A stretch of DNA of 64,000 nucleotides, from assembly GCA_963969365.1 (NCBI GenBank), contig OZ017748.1:1364001-1428000 (forward strand). The letters run 5' to 3'. The position numbers and the translations under genes are program-made. Positions 1 through 11,390 of this stretch are shown here, in pieces; the first letter of the stretch is position 1; the number at the start of each line of letters is the position of its first letter. Below the pieces are notes generated by a model that saw only the letters and a program-made list of their open reading frames with translations, had not been told where the DNA came from and did no database searches. The DNA comes from Asterochloris sp. CNOR1. Lineage: Eukaryota > Chlorophyta > Trebouxiophyceae > Trebouxiales > Trebouxiaceae.

Positions 1-359
1 CATGTGCCTGGTGCTGCCACTCAAACAGCAGTGCCTCTGAAAGCAAGCTGTGGGTCACTGAAACCATGGAGGCAGTGGGGTAGCAGGCGTGTGAGCCCAG
101 TGGTGCTGTTCTGGGTATAGACACTGTGGTGAGCAGCATGACCGGCAATGCTGTGCGCTATCGTGTCCTGGGGCGTGCTGCAATCAGAGCTCCCGTGCCT
201 GGGGGCTGCCTGTGCCTGAGAAGTGGCAGGCTGTCTGGCACTCCATGCAGCTGCTCCCAGCGCTGCCCACCGCCTGCATCATTGGGCCCTGTCAGAGTCC
301 GGCTGCAGCCGTGAGAGCCTGGAAGGCTGCTTAGTGCATGTGCTGTGCCCGTCCTGCAG
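1..359. other. Left edge, probable intron of the polymerase gene
   Basis: No exon can be assigned with confidence. The first recognisable polymerase exon begins after a TGCAG acceptor ending at 359 and needs one base from an upstream exon. The N-terminal part of the protein therefore lies in this stretch or left of the window. Short open frames here show no family resemblance. Confidence 0.4.
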
Positions 360-3300
360 GCGCCTGGCTGCACCTCGCTGCCGACCGTGAGGGGGCCCGT
401 GGCCTGAGCAGCCCAGCAGTGCGAGGCGGCACCACTGTAAGGGATGGCCCCAGTGGCTATGAGCTGGTGGAGCCCCAGCGGCAGGTCTCCACCTGCGCTG
501 TCGAAGTGGATGCACCCTGGCGCAGCATTCAGGTGCAGTGGGGCACGCGAACACCGCTGCTCCTGGACGTGCTGTGAGCTAATGTGCTATGACCTGCAGA
601 GACATGGCAGGGCTGCTGCAGGGCAGCCCTGCTCTGCTGTGCCCAGGCCTGGCAAATGCTGCTTTGCCTGATGGGGGCTGATGCTTTGCTTGAGCTCGGC
701 CAGCAGCTGGTGCCTTTCTGTGAGGCATCGTCCACTAGCGGCGCTCAGCTGACAGGCAGTCAGAGAGAAAAGGCTTTGTGCGCATGAAGGCTGCTATCAA
801 GATCCCATTGACATCATCAACTGTTTGTGGGGCTGACGGCTGGATATGGGAACCTGGCTGTGTCTGGCGCATGTTTTGACGCATCTGTCTGGCGCAGGTG
901 CTGACGCCAGATGCCACACAGCTGGCAGACCCCGATTGGCGGCCCCAGCCGTGTGCACTGCCCAGCTCTGCAGCGCAGGGCCGGTGGGAGGACGCAGCGG
1001 CGGCTGCCCGGGAGGGACACATCAATGAGCTGTGCCTGATGACAGTGGATGTGCTGGCAGCTCCTGCTGACGGCAAGGAGAGGTGGGCAGTCTGTTGAAG
1101 GGCATTGCACAGGCACTTCTGCTCACGCTCTTCTCGTGCTAAGGTGCGAGTCCTCCGGTGATCTGTATGCTGGCACGCCCTGCTGACGGCTGACCGGCCC
1201 ACCTGTTCTGAGGGCTGTGCTCTGCTCAGGCCACCACCATGTCACAGCTGTACTTCTGCACTGCAGACAGGTCAGGTCAACAAGGCTGTCCATCGATTAC
1301 TTGTTCACAGGCTGTGCAGCAGATGCTGCTTGTGTGTGATTCAACAGGCGGTCTTGTGCTGGGAGGATAGCCTGCCCTGTTGCGCTGCAGCATGATATGG
1401 GTCCTCTGCTGTGCCTGCAGGGTGCCAGTCACCACAAAGTTGGATCCCATCATCGCCATCACCTGCGTCGCACACAGCTCCGTGGACATCACAGCCAAGC
1501 CTTCTGCAGGTGGTGTTGCCCCAGAGCTGGGGGACATACAGGCCCTAGACAGCCAAGGGGAGGAGGAGGGCATGGACGAGGGGCTGGGCGGCATTTCCCC
1601 GGGTGAGCAAAGAGCAGTGGTCTTTGCCTGCGGCAGCCTGGGGGTGGTTGGCCTGCTGACAGTATATTGCAAGTCTCTGCTGCTCAACTTCATTCATTCA
1701 AAGGGCCTGTGTCAGCAACATGCCTGCGTGTGCCTGTCATGCATTCAACGTTTCAAAGGCCTGGAGAGCAGAGCTGTTTGCTTGTAGTGAGCAGGCAGAC
1801 AGTGGGCTGCAGGTGCAATGCAAACCAGATGCAGGGATCCTGGCTTGGATGCCTGTGCCTCTGGCTCCAAAAGAAGATGTGGCACCCCTTGTTGAAGCCC
1901 AAGCTGCATGTGCATACATCCGCATGTTGGTGACGCTAGCCAGCCACATCAGGCTCGCAAGCACATCCCTTCTTTGCTGAATGTCAGCTGCAAGGCTAAG
2001 CATTGTCTGCCTGACAGTGTTGTTCTTGCCATGCAGGATTGCAGGATGTGTCTGATGCGGCAGCAGGCGGCCATCAGCCAGACACGCGGGACAATGCTGG
2101 AGGCTCTCAGCAGACAAAGATCATGTTTTGCTGGCAGGCTGGCGCTGCAGAGGAGGTGCTGCACGAGAGGGTGACAAGCACTGAAGTGCGCAGGTGAAAT
2201 GAAGCTGCATCAAATGCTGGAATTCAGGAAACAAGTTGGCGTTACTAGCTGCAGTGCTGCCATTGGGCTACGCAGGCAGCCCCTACAGCAGGGCAGCACT
2301 GCATTCATCAGCAGTAGCTGGATTGGGGTGCTCTGGGTTGCTGCAGAACAACCCCTGGAGGTTTCTGCAGTCTCTGCAGCAGTGGCATCATTTCACTGGG
2401 TCTGTCTTGCCAGCCGTTTGCTCATTTCGGCAAGCATCAGCCGAGTATGTCCCGTACAGGTTCGGGACTGAGCAGGCTATGCTGCTGGCGTGGCAGAAGT
2501 GCTTCTTGGAGCTGGACCCTGATGCCATCTACATGTTTGAGGTGCACTCGCACCAGCCCTGCCAGCAGTGCCCAGCTTTTCAGCTCTGTGGTGTGCTGCT
2601 GATGCATCTCTTAGCATACATGTCTAATCGCATAGTAGACCTGCATCATGACTCACTGCTGCACAGGGCCTGCTTGACTTGTGTGACATTCTGCTCAGCA
2701 TGACATCTTGCGCCGAAGCTGGCGTCCTCTCCTGCTCTGCCCTGCATCCCACTCCACTGCAGCCAGAGCTCGCAGAACAATGCTATCTGCAGGTTGAGAC
2801 ACTGCAGTTGCCCCGTCCCACCCCTTTCAAGGCTCTGCCCCACGTTCGTGACATGCCCTGCCCTGCTCCTAGGGTCATGCAGCAACCCTGGTGCCGCTGC
2901 AGATCTGAAGGTTGTCAGGGACCTGTCCACGCCACCTCTCCTGCGCCTGGGCCATGGCCTGTCTTTCTGCTGGACACTTGACAGTCGCTGCTGCAGCTAG
3001 AGCTGCAACGGCGCTGCTGTGCGTTGCAGGTGAAGGACGTCCTGGGGGCCCTCGCCAACCGCTTCAAAGTCCTGCGCCTCGGCGGCGGCGGCCTGTTCCT
3101 CAGCAGGCTAGTGCGAGCAACAGCACGGCCCATAGTGATCCGCAGCGTGGTCAAGTACAGCCAGAACTGGGTGAAAAGCCAGAGCCGCATGGCCTCCAAC
3201 TCCAACCAGGAGACTTTTCGATGTGACAACATGGACGGGCGTGTCGTCTTTGACATCCTGCGGCAGGTCTGTGATCTGAGGCGGATGGTTGTGAGCCCTG

Positions 3301-6300
3301 TCAGCATGCATGACGGGCTGAGCCGCAGAGTTGTGCAGCCTGCCTGCCCTGCGTGGCCACCAACCCTTGACATGTTACGTTGGGCATGTGTGGTTGACAG
3401 GACATGTCCAGCATGCACAGCGTGGATGTGAAGCAGACTCTGGCAGGGCACAGGCCACTTATCATGATGATTGTCGCTGCAGCTGTGCTCATCTGCATCA
3501 GGCTCTGCATCACATTGACCCACATGTGCAGCAACAAACACCCTGCCCGGCGATTGTGCATGATTGCTGGCAACTCTGCTGTCTCACCACCTCATCTGTT
3601 CTGGAACCCTGAGCCGCTGAGCCAGACAGCCCTCATGCTACTGACAGGGCAAGCATGTTTTGATGCTTTCAGGTGCTGAATGGGGTCAATCTGGCCAGCT
3701 TCTCCCTGGTGGACTGTGTGCAAACCCTGCTGGGGCAGCGCCTGGAGGTTCTGCCCTGGCGCCATCTGGCTGAGCTCGCGCAGCTGCATGCCCTGCCGGA
3801 AAGTGACAGCGTGCATGCATCAGGAGCCCTGCAGGTGGGCAGTGCACTCTTGTACCTCTTGTACTCTGCTCTCTGCACTGCGCGGCAACTGAGCCTGCAT
3901 GCTGTCAGGAAGTGACAACAGGCATGCCTCAGGAGTGCTGCTGGCAGCCGTGGGGGCAGCTCTGTCCGGCAGCACTGGCTGCTTCTGGTGTCATGGCAAG
4001 ATGCAGAGCCAGTGCCTCAGCTCTGTGTCTTGTTTAGCAGTGAAGCTGCATTGAGGGGGTTAGAGCATTTGTAAGTCTCCTGTTACCATGTTCAGGCCCC
4101 TCAATGCTCCCCCAGTATGCAGGGCCAAGAGAGCGCTGAAGTGGCTGATGCAGACTGTCGGCACTGCCCTTCAGAGCTGCATTGATGTGTACATTGTCCA
4201 CTGCTGCAGGGCCAGACTGGGTTACATCATCCACTGCTGCAGGGCCAGAGAGAGCCTGCATGAAGCCACAGACTGCCTGGGCACTGGCCCTCATGGCTGC
4301 CTTTGAGATGTGGCCCTTCCCGCTGCAGGGTCAGGCAGGCGCTCACGTGGCAGATGCAGACTGCCTGCGCCTGGCCCGCCACAGTGCAGCCCGTGCCCGC
4401 GTTCTGCGCGCCCTGCTGCAGCGCCTGGCCACCATCCCTGAGACGGTGGAGCTGGCACGGGCCACAGGGCTGACGCTGGGCAACATCCTGTACAACGCGC
4501 AGATGATCCGCACCTGGAGCCTGCTGCTGCGCAATGCACAGCGCCGCGGGTGGGTGGGGGCAAGTCGGCTGCTCTTGGGGGCAGCCCACCCGGGCGGTTG
4601 CATTTGTTGCTTGAGTAGGAGCTTTTGGCATGGGCTGTGAGCCCATCATGGGAAGCACTGCTGGTGGCTGCAGTGTGGCTTTCTGCCCGCAGCTTGGGCA
4701 CTGGCCTGCACAAGCCTTGCTGGTGTGTGTTTGGGAAGGCAGCCTAGGTAGTTGTTGCTAAGCAACCACGCTGCTGTGTTGGGCCTCAACAATCTTCTCT
4801 TTTCTGCCCAACAAGTGGCATCTGGTCAGACCCTTCCTGACCTTGGCCAGGCAGCTGTCCTCAACCCCCAAGCAGCAGCACTGCCTGTCTTGCCATGCAG
4901 GTACATAGTGCCAGGCAGGCAGGAGCCTGTGCAGCTGCAGGAGTCGCCGTACCTGATGCACCCAGTAGAGCTCAACACTGTGGGCCTCTACAGGGAGCCG
5001 GTGGCCGTGCTGGACTTTGCATCGCTGTACCCCTCCCTTTATCGGGCCTACAACCTGTGCTACAGCACCCTCATCCACCCTGAGGATGCAGCCATCATCA
5101 CACAGGATGACACCACTGAGGTGTGCCTGCTGCAACACGTGCTCTGGCTTTGAGGTGCTCAATGCCTCTGTTGTGTGCACTTTGCAGTGCACGCACGGCT
5201 TTGCAGATGGGTCATGAGCACTGCAGCCATCATCGCACATGACTGCAGCCGTGAGGTGGGCCTGGTGGGGCATGTCTCTAAGCTGGTGTGGTGATATTGC
5301 TGCATTGCATGCCAGGCAAGGTGTTCCTGCAGTGTGTGGCCTTGAGTGTGTCGTGCTGCATGCGCACAGGCTGTGCACGCTTGTGGCCCACCATTGGTAA
5401 ATCAGATTTCACATGAGCAGGCGCTGTGGAAGCATGGCAGCATTCCATGCAGCATGCTGCAACCCGCAGGTCCAGCGACCCAAGGCCAATGCCAAGTCCC
5501 TGTTTGTGAAGCCCTCCCTGCGCAAGGGCATCCTGCCATCCATCCTTGGGGCTCTGATTGAGGCGCGCAAGGCCACACGAGCTGCCCTCAAGGTCGCACA
5601 GGAGCCCACCACACGGGCTATCTTGGACTCCCGCCAGAAGGCCCTCAAGCTGACTGCAAGTGAGCTGTGCTCCCGCTGCTGCATCATTATTTGTTTCTCC
5701 CTGAGGGCAACACACAAGCTTCTGCAGGCCTTGCAGCATATGGCAGCGTGCTGCAGTGCTAAGCAGAGGCAGCAACCCTGCAACACAGGGCTGCCTCCCT
5801 CTTCCTGCCATATGAGGCGGCATGGTGCCAAAGCTGCAGGAACTGCCCGCTGTGCTGCTGCAGACGCACTGTATGGCTTCACTGGTGCCCAGGCCTCCAA
5901 CTTGCAGAGCGTGGCGCTGGCAGACTCTTGCCTAGCCTTGGGAGCTAAGGTGGGGCCCTGCACTGAAGCACACAGAACGGTCTCCTCTGCTGGCTGGTTG
6001 AATCTCGCAATACCTTCTGCAGCACCGTGTGTGACTTGTGGCTGGGCATGTCAGCACACGCCCCTTCCTGCCTGCAGTCCACGCACCATGCACGGCAGAA
6101 GCTGGAGGCTGTAGCTGCCTCAGGCGCGCTGGGGCCGGCTGCTGAGGGTGCCAGGGTCATCTATGCACAGGTGAGTGTGGAGATATCCTTACACATATCT
6201 TCCACCAGCTTTTGGCTAAGGATACCAGCGCTACAGTGACACGTTGAACATCAGTGCGCAGTGCCAGGCTGATCTCTTCTGCTTGTTGACACACTTCCTG

Positions 6301-9300
6301 TTAAGAGGTGTGTGCTTTGCCTGAACCATCTCATTTTGCTGTGTTGCAGACGGACTCCCTGTTCGCCCACTTCCCAAATGCCTCTGTGGAGGATGCCATT
6401 GCTGCGGGCAACAGGGCAGGGGAGCTTGTCAGCGAGTCGCTGCCCGACCCGCTGGACCTCAAGTTTGAGCGCGTCTGCTGGCCCTTCATGATGCTGCATG
6501 TGAACAGGTGGGCCGACTGCGCACCTGAAGCATGCTGCATCTGTGTCAGCATGCTAGCCCGCCGGCAGTGACTGATGTTCGCCTTCATTGATCACGGTCG
6601 TCAGCCTGGGTCAGGCGCTCTGTGATGTGCAGCGGTGTTGGCCAGAAATTGCTTTCTCAGGTGCCTGCCGCAAAGTTGTATGGCATGGCTGCATGCAGAG
6701 CACCTGTCCAGCCGTCCTGTGACGTGGGTATTCTGGTTTCATGAGAGTGCCTACACCTCTGCCTGTGAACTGCCGTCATCTTCTGCTGCGTGAGTCGTCT
6801 GCCAGATGCAGCTGCCTCTGTGCAGGTACGCTGGGCGCGGATTTGAGCGCCCAGAGGACCAGAAGGGGCCAGGCACCCTGGTTGTCAAGGGTCTGAAGAG
6901 CATGTGGCGCCAGGCAGCCCCCATTGTGCGCAGCACGCTGCAGGGCTCTCTCAAACGCATCATCATGCAGGCAAGCCTGGCAATTCAGGCAGTGAAGTGC
7001 AGCCAATGAGGCTCTCTGCCCAAAGGGCCTCGCTGTCCTGACTGCCATGCTGGGTTGACCCGCACAGTTCTGAGTGGCATGCTCATGCTGCTGGACCAGG
7101 GAAGGTGATGCTCATGCTGCCCTTGTAGCTTGTGTGGTGTACAACTTCAGGTGGGCAGCAGACAGCTGCAGGTAAGCAGGCGCTGCATCTTCATGATATT
7201 GCGGCACCACTGTCAATGCACGGGCTTCTGGACAAGCTCCTCTGACCATTATGTCAGCACTGGCACCGCTCCACTGAGGCCATGCTTCTCTTTGTTGGCT
7301 GCAGAACGACGTTTCCTCAGCGATTAGTTTTGTGGAGGGGGAGGTGCGGCGCCTGCTGTCAGGGCATGTGGAGTCGTGGGAGACTGTGATGACAGGTGAG
7401 GGGTTGAACATGCTCTGCAGTTCACTTCATGCCGGTGTCCTGACCTTGTCAACCTGAGTCACAGACACCTGAGTCCAGTAACCCGCCACATTCCCCTGCA
7501 GGGCAGGCCAGCAAGCACTCACACACAAGCAAGGAGCGCTGCATGTTAGGGGGTCAGCACTGCCTACTGAGTCAAAATGCCGCTGCCACAGTGCAGATTA
7601 TACTGGTGCCCGAGCCATCAGGGAGGCTCAGCCGAAAGCCCTGACCTTGTCAACCTGAGTCCAGACACCATTCAGGGCTTTCGGCTGAGCCTCCCTGATG
7701 GCTCGGGCACCAGTATAATCTGCACTGTGGCAGCGGCATTTTGACTCAGTAGGCAGTGCTGACCCCCTAACATGCAGCGCTCCTTGCTTGTGTGTGAGTG
7801 CTTGCTGGCCTGCCCTGCAGGGGAATGTGGCGGGTTACTGGGTAGTCCTTTGCAGCTGCTGAGGCTGATGAGTGTGCTGCAACATCACTGTTGGCTGGGC
7901 TGCAGGGTGCTGCCGGCAGGTCATGGGTAGCGATCTGCAGGCATGGTAGCTGCCGGCATGCCTGAGTATTGGTTCTGTTGGCATGCCTGCAGGTGGCCTG
8001 TGGCGGGTGACGGGGCAGCAGATCGCAGGGGTGGCAGCTGCTGAGGCTGAGGCTGATGAAGATGCCCCTCCAGCCCCTACCCCTGGCAAGGCAGGTGCCA
8101 AGGGAGTCAGCAAGGGGACCGGTAAGGGGGCTGATGCCAACCCGCCTGAGGATGTGAGGGGGCCTCATGCCTCCCTGGCAGTGCGCCTGACGGTGAGTGC
8201 TGCTCATGCAGCAGGTCTGCCTGCAGGGCTGTGCCCACAAGGGTCGCAGGCCGACAGCAAGCTGAGCAGAACACATGGAGTATCAGAGCCACGGCAATGC
8301 GCTGACACGTATAGAAAGGACAGCAGGGGCATGGAGGCTGCACGTGAGGGAGGCATCAGCAATGCTGAGCAATCATTTCAGACAAATTGCAGCACGCCTG
8401 GAGCTGGCATGTCTCATTGGGTCAGGATGCCGCTGCAAGCCTTGCAGCAGCAGCACACCCAGACAAAGTCGCTGTGCCTGTAGACACGCGACCCTGGGCG
8501 GGCATTTGTGCTGGGGGAGCGCCTCAACTATGTGCTCCTCCCCGGGCAGCGCACTCAGGACGATGCAGCTGAGGACCCCCTGACGGCAGTGAAGGCGCTG
8601 GCCCAGCCCGACTATGAGTTGTACTGGAAGAACAAGCTGCAGCGCCCACTGAAGGAGATGTTTGCCGTCTGCGTCAGCCCCACGCAGCTGAATTCTCTGC
8701 TACAAGGTGAGCGGCCTGAGGTGGCTGGGAGCTATGCTTTGCTGCGGAAGTATGACGCAGCTGACAACCAGTTGGCGGGTGGGCAGCTGCCTTGCAGCAG
8801 GTGGGCGCTGTTCAGAGCGGGCCTTGAAACGCTCCAGCATATCGGGTCTGTCTGTGCTGCAGCTGTCTCAGGTGCCTTGTGCACGCACAGCTGCTCTTCG
8901 CATGAAAAGCCTGCTGGTCTCAAGTTCCAGCTTGCTCAACCGCTGTGCGCTGTGTCTCTCAGCATGCAGCTCTGAGGTGGTGTCATGTTGTTGCAGGGAT
9001 GCACACCAGTGTGCATGTGGACCTGAGCACTGCTCCAGCTGCTGCCAACTGCAGCGAGGTCAACAAGCGCAAGGGAAAGCGCCAGCTGGGGATGCAGGCC
9101 TTCTACAAGAGCACGCTGCGCTGCCTGGGGTGCCGGCGCTCCATGCCAGGCAGCCGGCAGCCAGGGATGCCTGCAGATGTAGAAGGGCCAGGTGGGTGCT
9201 TGGGGATGTGCTCCCTCCATGCTGCCTGCTGCTCTGGGGCAGCCTGTCTGCTGTAGGTGTTGCTTTGCACACTGTGCCCCACAGACACGGCTGGGGGATT

Positions 9301-9769
9301 GCATCCACGCACAGGGTAGCCCACTGAGCGGATTTGCCAGGAGGCGGCCGCGGCCTGATGTGCCCCTTGCTGCCTGACTTCTGTGTCCCGGCCACTTTGC
9401 CATGACTAAGCCATTGCTGCACAGCAGCTGTACGCTGCTGCAGGGCTGCACAAGGCTTGCGCAGCCAGCCCTGACAGCTACCTGCAGCGAATTGAGCTGA
9501 GCCTGCTGTTGTTGCATGCAGGGCTGTGCGAGGCCTGTGCAGCCATCCCCGACAAGCTGCCGGAGGTCTACTTGGAGTTCCAGAAGCATGTTAACGAATT
9601 TGAGACCCACCGGGCCCAAGCGCTGAGCTACTGCGCCAGGTGCCACAGCGGAGGCCTTGGCCAGCCAGTGGTCTGTGAGAATGGGGAGTGCCCTGTCCTG
9701 TATGCCCGCATTGAATCTGCAGCACGCCTGAGCACAGTGAGCCAGTCGCTCGCCAGGCTAGACTGGTAA
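360..9769 (+). CDS. DNA polymerase delta-like B-family protein, predicted inactive (5' partial)
   Basis: Seen: exons at 360-532, 898-1082, 1421-1602, ~2459-2541, 3030-3266, 3673-3834, 4329-4549, 4901-5120, 5470-5659, 5864-5949, 6078-6170, 6350-6507, 6826-6970, 7305-7395, 7993-8192, 8484-8706, 8997-9191 and 9522-9769. From 3030 onward every junction keeps phase; the ~2459 acceptor does not fit the preceding phase. About 1030 residues are visible, near POLD1 length. Palm motif A reads [18 protein letters not shown], motif [20 protein letters not shown], and motif C YAQTDS instead of YGDTDS. The exonuclease I position reads TVDVL (family FDIE), the exoII FD pair is absent, and the exoIII aspartate is absent. 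The KKRY and KGIE-RRD positions read VNRY and KGLKSMWRQ. The C-terminus keeps both cysteine pairs of CysA (CLGC, CEAC) and CysB (CARC, C-x4-C), which in Pol delta bind zinc, an Fe-S cluster and the B-subunit. GFTGAQ and the C-terminus favour delta over zeta (REV3). Inference: a structural or regulatory paralogue without polymerase or proofreading activity. Confidence 0.88.
3905..3947 (+). repeat. Exon-edge echo, polymerase exon ending at 3834
   Basis: This intronic stretch is a diverged copy of 3795-3840, the last ~40 bases of the upstream exon plus its donor. Shared words include GGAAAGTGACA / GGAAGTGACA and CATCAGGAG / CTCAGGAG. It lies about 110 bp downstream of the original. Confidence 0.6.
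5217..5262 (+). repeat. Exon-edge echo, polymerase exon ending at 5120
   Basis: Diverged copy of 5083-5130, the end of the motif A exon and its donor. Both carry GCAGCCATCATC-CACA, then a GAGGTG splice-site-like word followed by GCCTG. The copy is about 137 bp downstream and encodes a degraded version of the same peptide end. Confidence 0.7.
7475..7841. repeat. Perfect 170-bp inverted repeat with 27-bp loop
   Basis: Left arm 7475-7644 and right arm 7672-7841 are reverse complements with no mismatch found by reading; the loop is 7645-7671. The repeat lies inside the intron 7396-7992 of the polymerase gene, so the pre-mRNA could fold into a 170-bp duplex. The loop repeats the sequence just left of the left arm (7441-7470, beginning TGACCTTGTCAACCTGAGT). 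No terminal repeats or transposase were seen, so it does not look like a typical transposon. Template switching, a recent inverted duplication or an assembly chimera are all possible. Confidence 0.92.
7811..7875 (+). repeat. Exon-edge echo overlapping the right arm of the inverted repeat
   Basis: This stretch resembles the acceptor and start of the next exon (7984-8060). Both run CCTGC..GCAGG, then TGTGGCGGGT-AC-GGG, then GCAGCTGCTGAGGCTGATGA. The copy begins about 174 bp upstream of the original. It continues beyond the palindrome end at 7841, so the exon copy probably existed before the inverted duplication. Confidence 0.6.
9435..9486 (+). repeat. Exon-edge echo, last polymerase exon
   Basis: Diverged copy of the acceptor and first ~40 bases of the final exon (9514-9560). 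Both read GCAGGGCTG, then a CAAGGC/CGAGGC word, then GCAGCCA, then CC-GACA. It lies about 80 bp upstream. The copy would encode a degraded version of the CysA peptide [11 protein letters not shown]. Confidence 0.75.
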
Positions 9770-10101
9770 AGCTAGCTCTGTCTGTTGCTGTTCAGCATAT
9801 GCATGATTTCAACAGGTCTTTGCAGCATGACTGGTTGCTGTGCCACCACCCCAGTTGTCTTGACATTTCATCCATCTGAGTCAGTCCAAATTGCAGTGCT
9901 TGCTGCACCTATCGTGCAAGACATTGTGTGACACAATCTTAGATGCTGCCCCTAGTTTCTCCAATGAATGAAATCAGTAATTCAGCAGCAGGCGAACATC
10001 AGTGCGCAGCCAGTGCCGCTGCACTTCCCTAAAGCAAGAAAAGAAAGAGGGCAAAGGGATGGGGGGTTCACAAGCAGTTGAGTAGCAACTTTGGTCAGGC
10101 T
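9770..10101. other. Intergenic between convergent genes
   Basis: The polymerase (+) and the membrane protein gene (-) converge here. The stretch should hold both 3' untranslated regions. No open frame, repeat or RNA gene is recognised. Confidence 0.6.
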
Positions 10102-11051
10102 CTACATTTCGTGCGGTGTCCTGAGTGCCATCTCTGTGTCCCTCAGGTTTGAGTATTGCCTTGCACGGCGTCTGCGCCAGATCACTGCCCCAGCACTGCC
10201 CGCCACAAGGGCCACAACAACTAGAATGGAGGCTGCTATTGCTGGTGCGTGTGAAGTGCTGACAGCAGCGCCTGCCACGGGGGATGCCATGGTGTCAGAG
10301 ACAGTTGTCACAGCCGACACTGGTGGGCTGTTCTGCTGGGCATCTGACTCTGGGGTGGCAGAGTGGATGTCAGGAGACTCATCGGCAGCGCTGGGAGTGG
10401 CAGGGGACTGGCCACCCACAGCAGCTGCAGTTGCGGGGCCATGCTGTGAGGTGGCAGCGTCGCTGTTGATCGTGCTCCGTGCCCGCGCTGGGTCCAGAGC
10501 TCCAGACAGGCCCTCAGACAGCTGCTGGGAGGGCGCGCTTGCAGGCACAGGGACGACCTGGGCAGGCGTTGGAGCATCTGCTGCACCTGCACAGGTAGCA
10601 GCATAGCTTGAGGGGCATCAATGGCACCGCCCTGCATCAAGCCTGTGCAGTATGCATCAAAGCTGGCTGGCTCCTCAGCCTGGGGCATATGCAACAGCTG
10701 ACTGCACCATGTTTGCACGCTAGAGCTGTGGTGCAGGCCTGGGCAAGGCTGCCATGCCTCACCTGATGGTTGCGCAGCCATGAGTACGGCAGTTGTTGTT
10801 GCAGGGGCTGGTGCAGGGCCCCTGACCCTGACACCCATCGCCTGTGCCTCATCAGAATCCATTGAGACCGCCGTGACAAGAGGTGCAGGTATTGGACTTG
10901 CTGTCAGGTTGGTGCGCTCCTTGGTGGTGTGGAAGGTGAATGTCGCAGCCTCAGCCTCATGGGCAATGCCGTTGTGAACTGGTGCAGACGTGTTCTGTGC
11001 TGAGCATGTGACCGCCAGCCCAACAAGGGCAGCCAGGAGCAGCGTCTGCAT
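10102..11051 (-). CDS. Secreted-type single-pass membrane protein, unknown function
   Basis: Two exons, 11051-10763 and 10586-10102, joined by a GT-AG intron (donor CATCAG|GTGAGG, acceptor GTGCAG), give 774 nt or 257 residues in frame. The start is chosen because the first ~19 residues form a signal peptide (MQTLLLAALVGLAVTCSAQ). The ectodomain, about residues 20-205, is rich in Ala, Pro, Ser and Thr, with N-glycosylation sequons NTS and NLT near the N-terminus. One hydrophobic helix (AIAASILVVVALVAGSAGAV) is followed by a stop-transfer cluster RRRRAR and a ~20-residue cytosolic tail. Topology is type I. No family is recognised. Candidates include a cell-surface or wall-associated mucin-like protein, which is inference from composition only. 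Confidence 0.65.
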
Positions 11052-11337
11052 TCTGACAACGATTGCCCACCCCTGCAGGCACCACCATCAACAACAGATG
11101 AGCCGGTGAAGAGGAGGTGAGTCAGCAAACTTGCCACCAGCAAGACGGATGCGGCACCTGAGAAGTTTGATACCCCGCCGCGTGGCGGGGCGCAACCAGT
11201 CCTGTTCACTGGTCGATGGGCAGGTGTGCTATTGCCTAGCTTGTGATTTTAGACTGCTCATTACAACAGCTGGGATCAGCTGCGTGACACAAAGGCTGTC
11301 GAGGCGGTTGAACGGGGTTTGTGACCTACAATCTAAA

Positions 11338-11390
11338 GCTTGGCAGTGCTCATCATCATCATCATCATCATAGCTTGGCAGTGCTTGGCA
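11338..11390. repeat. (ATC)n microsatellite between short direct repeats
   Basis: A pure CAT/ATC triplet run at about 11351-11371 is flanked on both sides by the 14-bp word AGCTTGGCAGTGCT. The right copy is followed by further partial GCTTGGCAG units. This pattern fits replication slippage. Confidence 0.85.

Noticed and set aside
3401-3450. Possible polymerase exon ([14 protein letters not shown])
   Set aside because: Direct joining of 3266 to 3673 is in phase and gives the conserved [17 protein letters not shown] region. No good donor follows the candidate.
7475-7841. Inverted repeat as a foldback transposon or MITE
   Set aside because: No target-site duplication was found: the left flank (CTGAGT) and right flank (GTAGTC) do not match. 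No terminal motif or other copy is seen in the window.
360-9769. Reading the polymerase as REV3 (Pol zeta)
   Set aside because: The missing exonuclease motifs recall REV3, but the GFTGAQ block, the thumb/linker order and the C-terminal CxxC spacing and ending fit Pol delta better. REV3 also keeps YGDTDS.
11351-11371. Poly-histidine tag-like sequence
   Set aside because: The CAT triplets are a microsatellite flanked by 14-bp direct repeats in a region without a supported gene on that strand.
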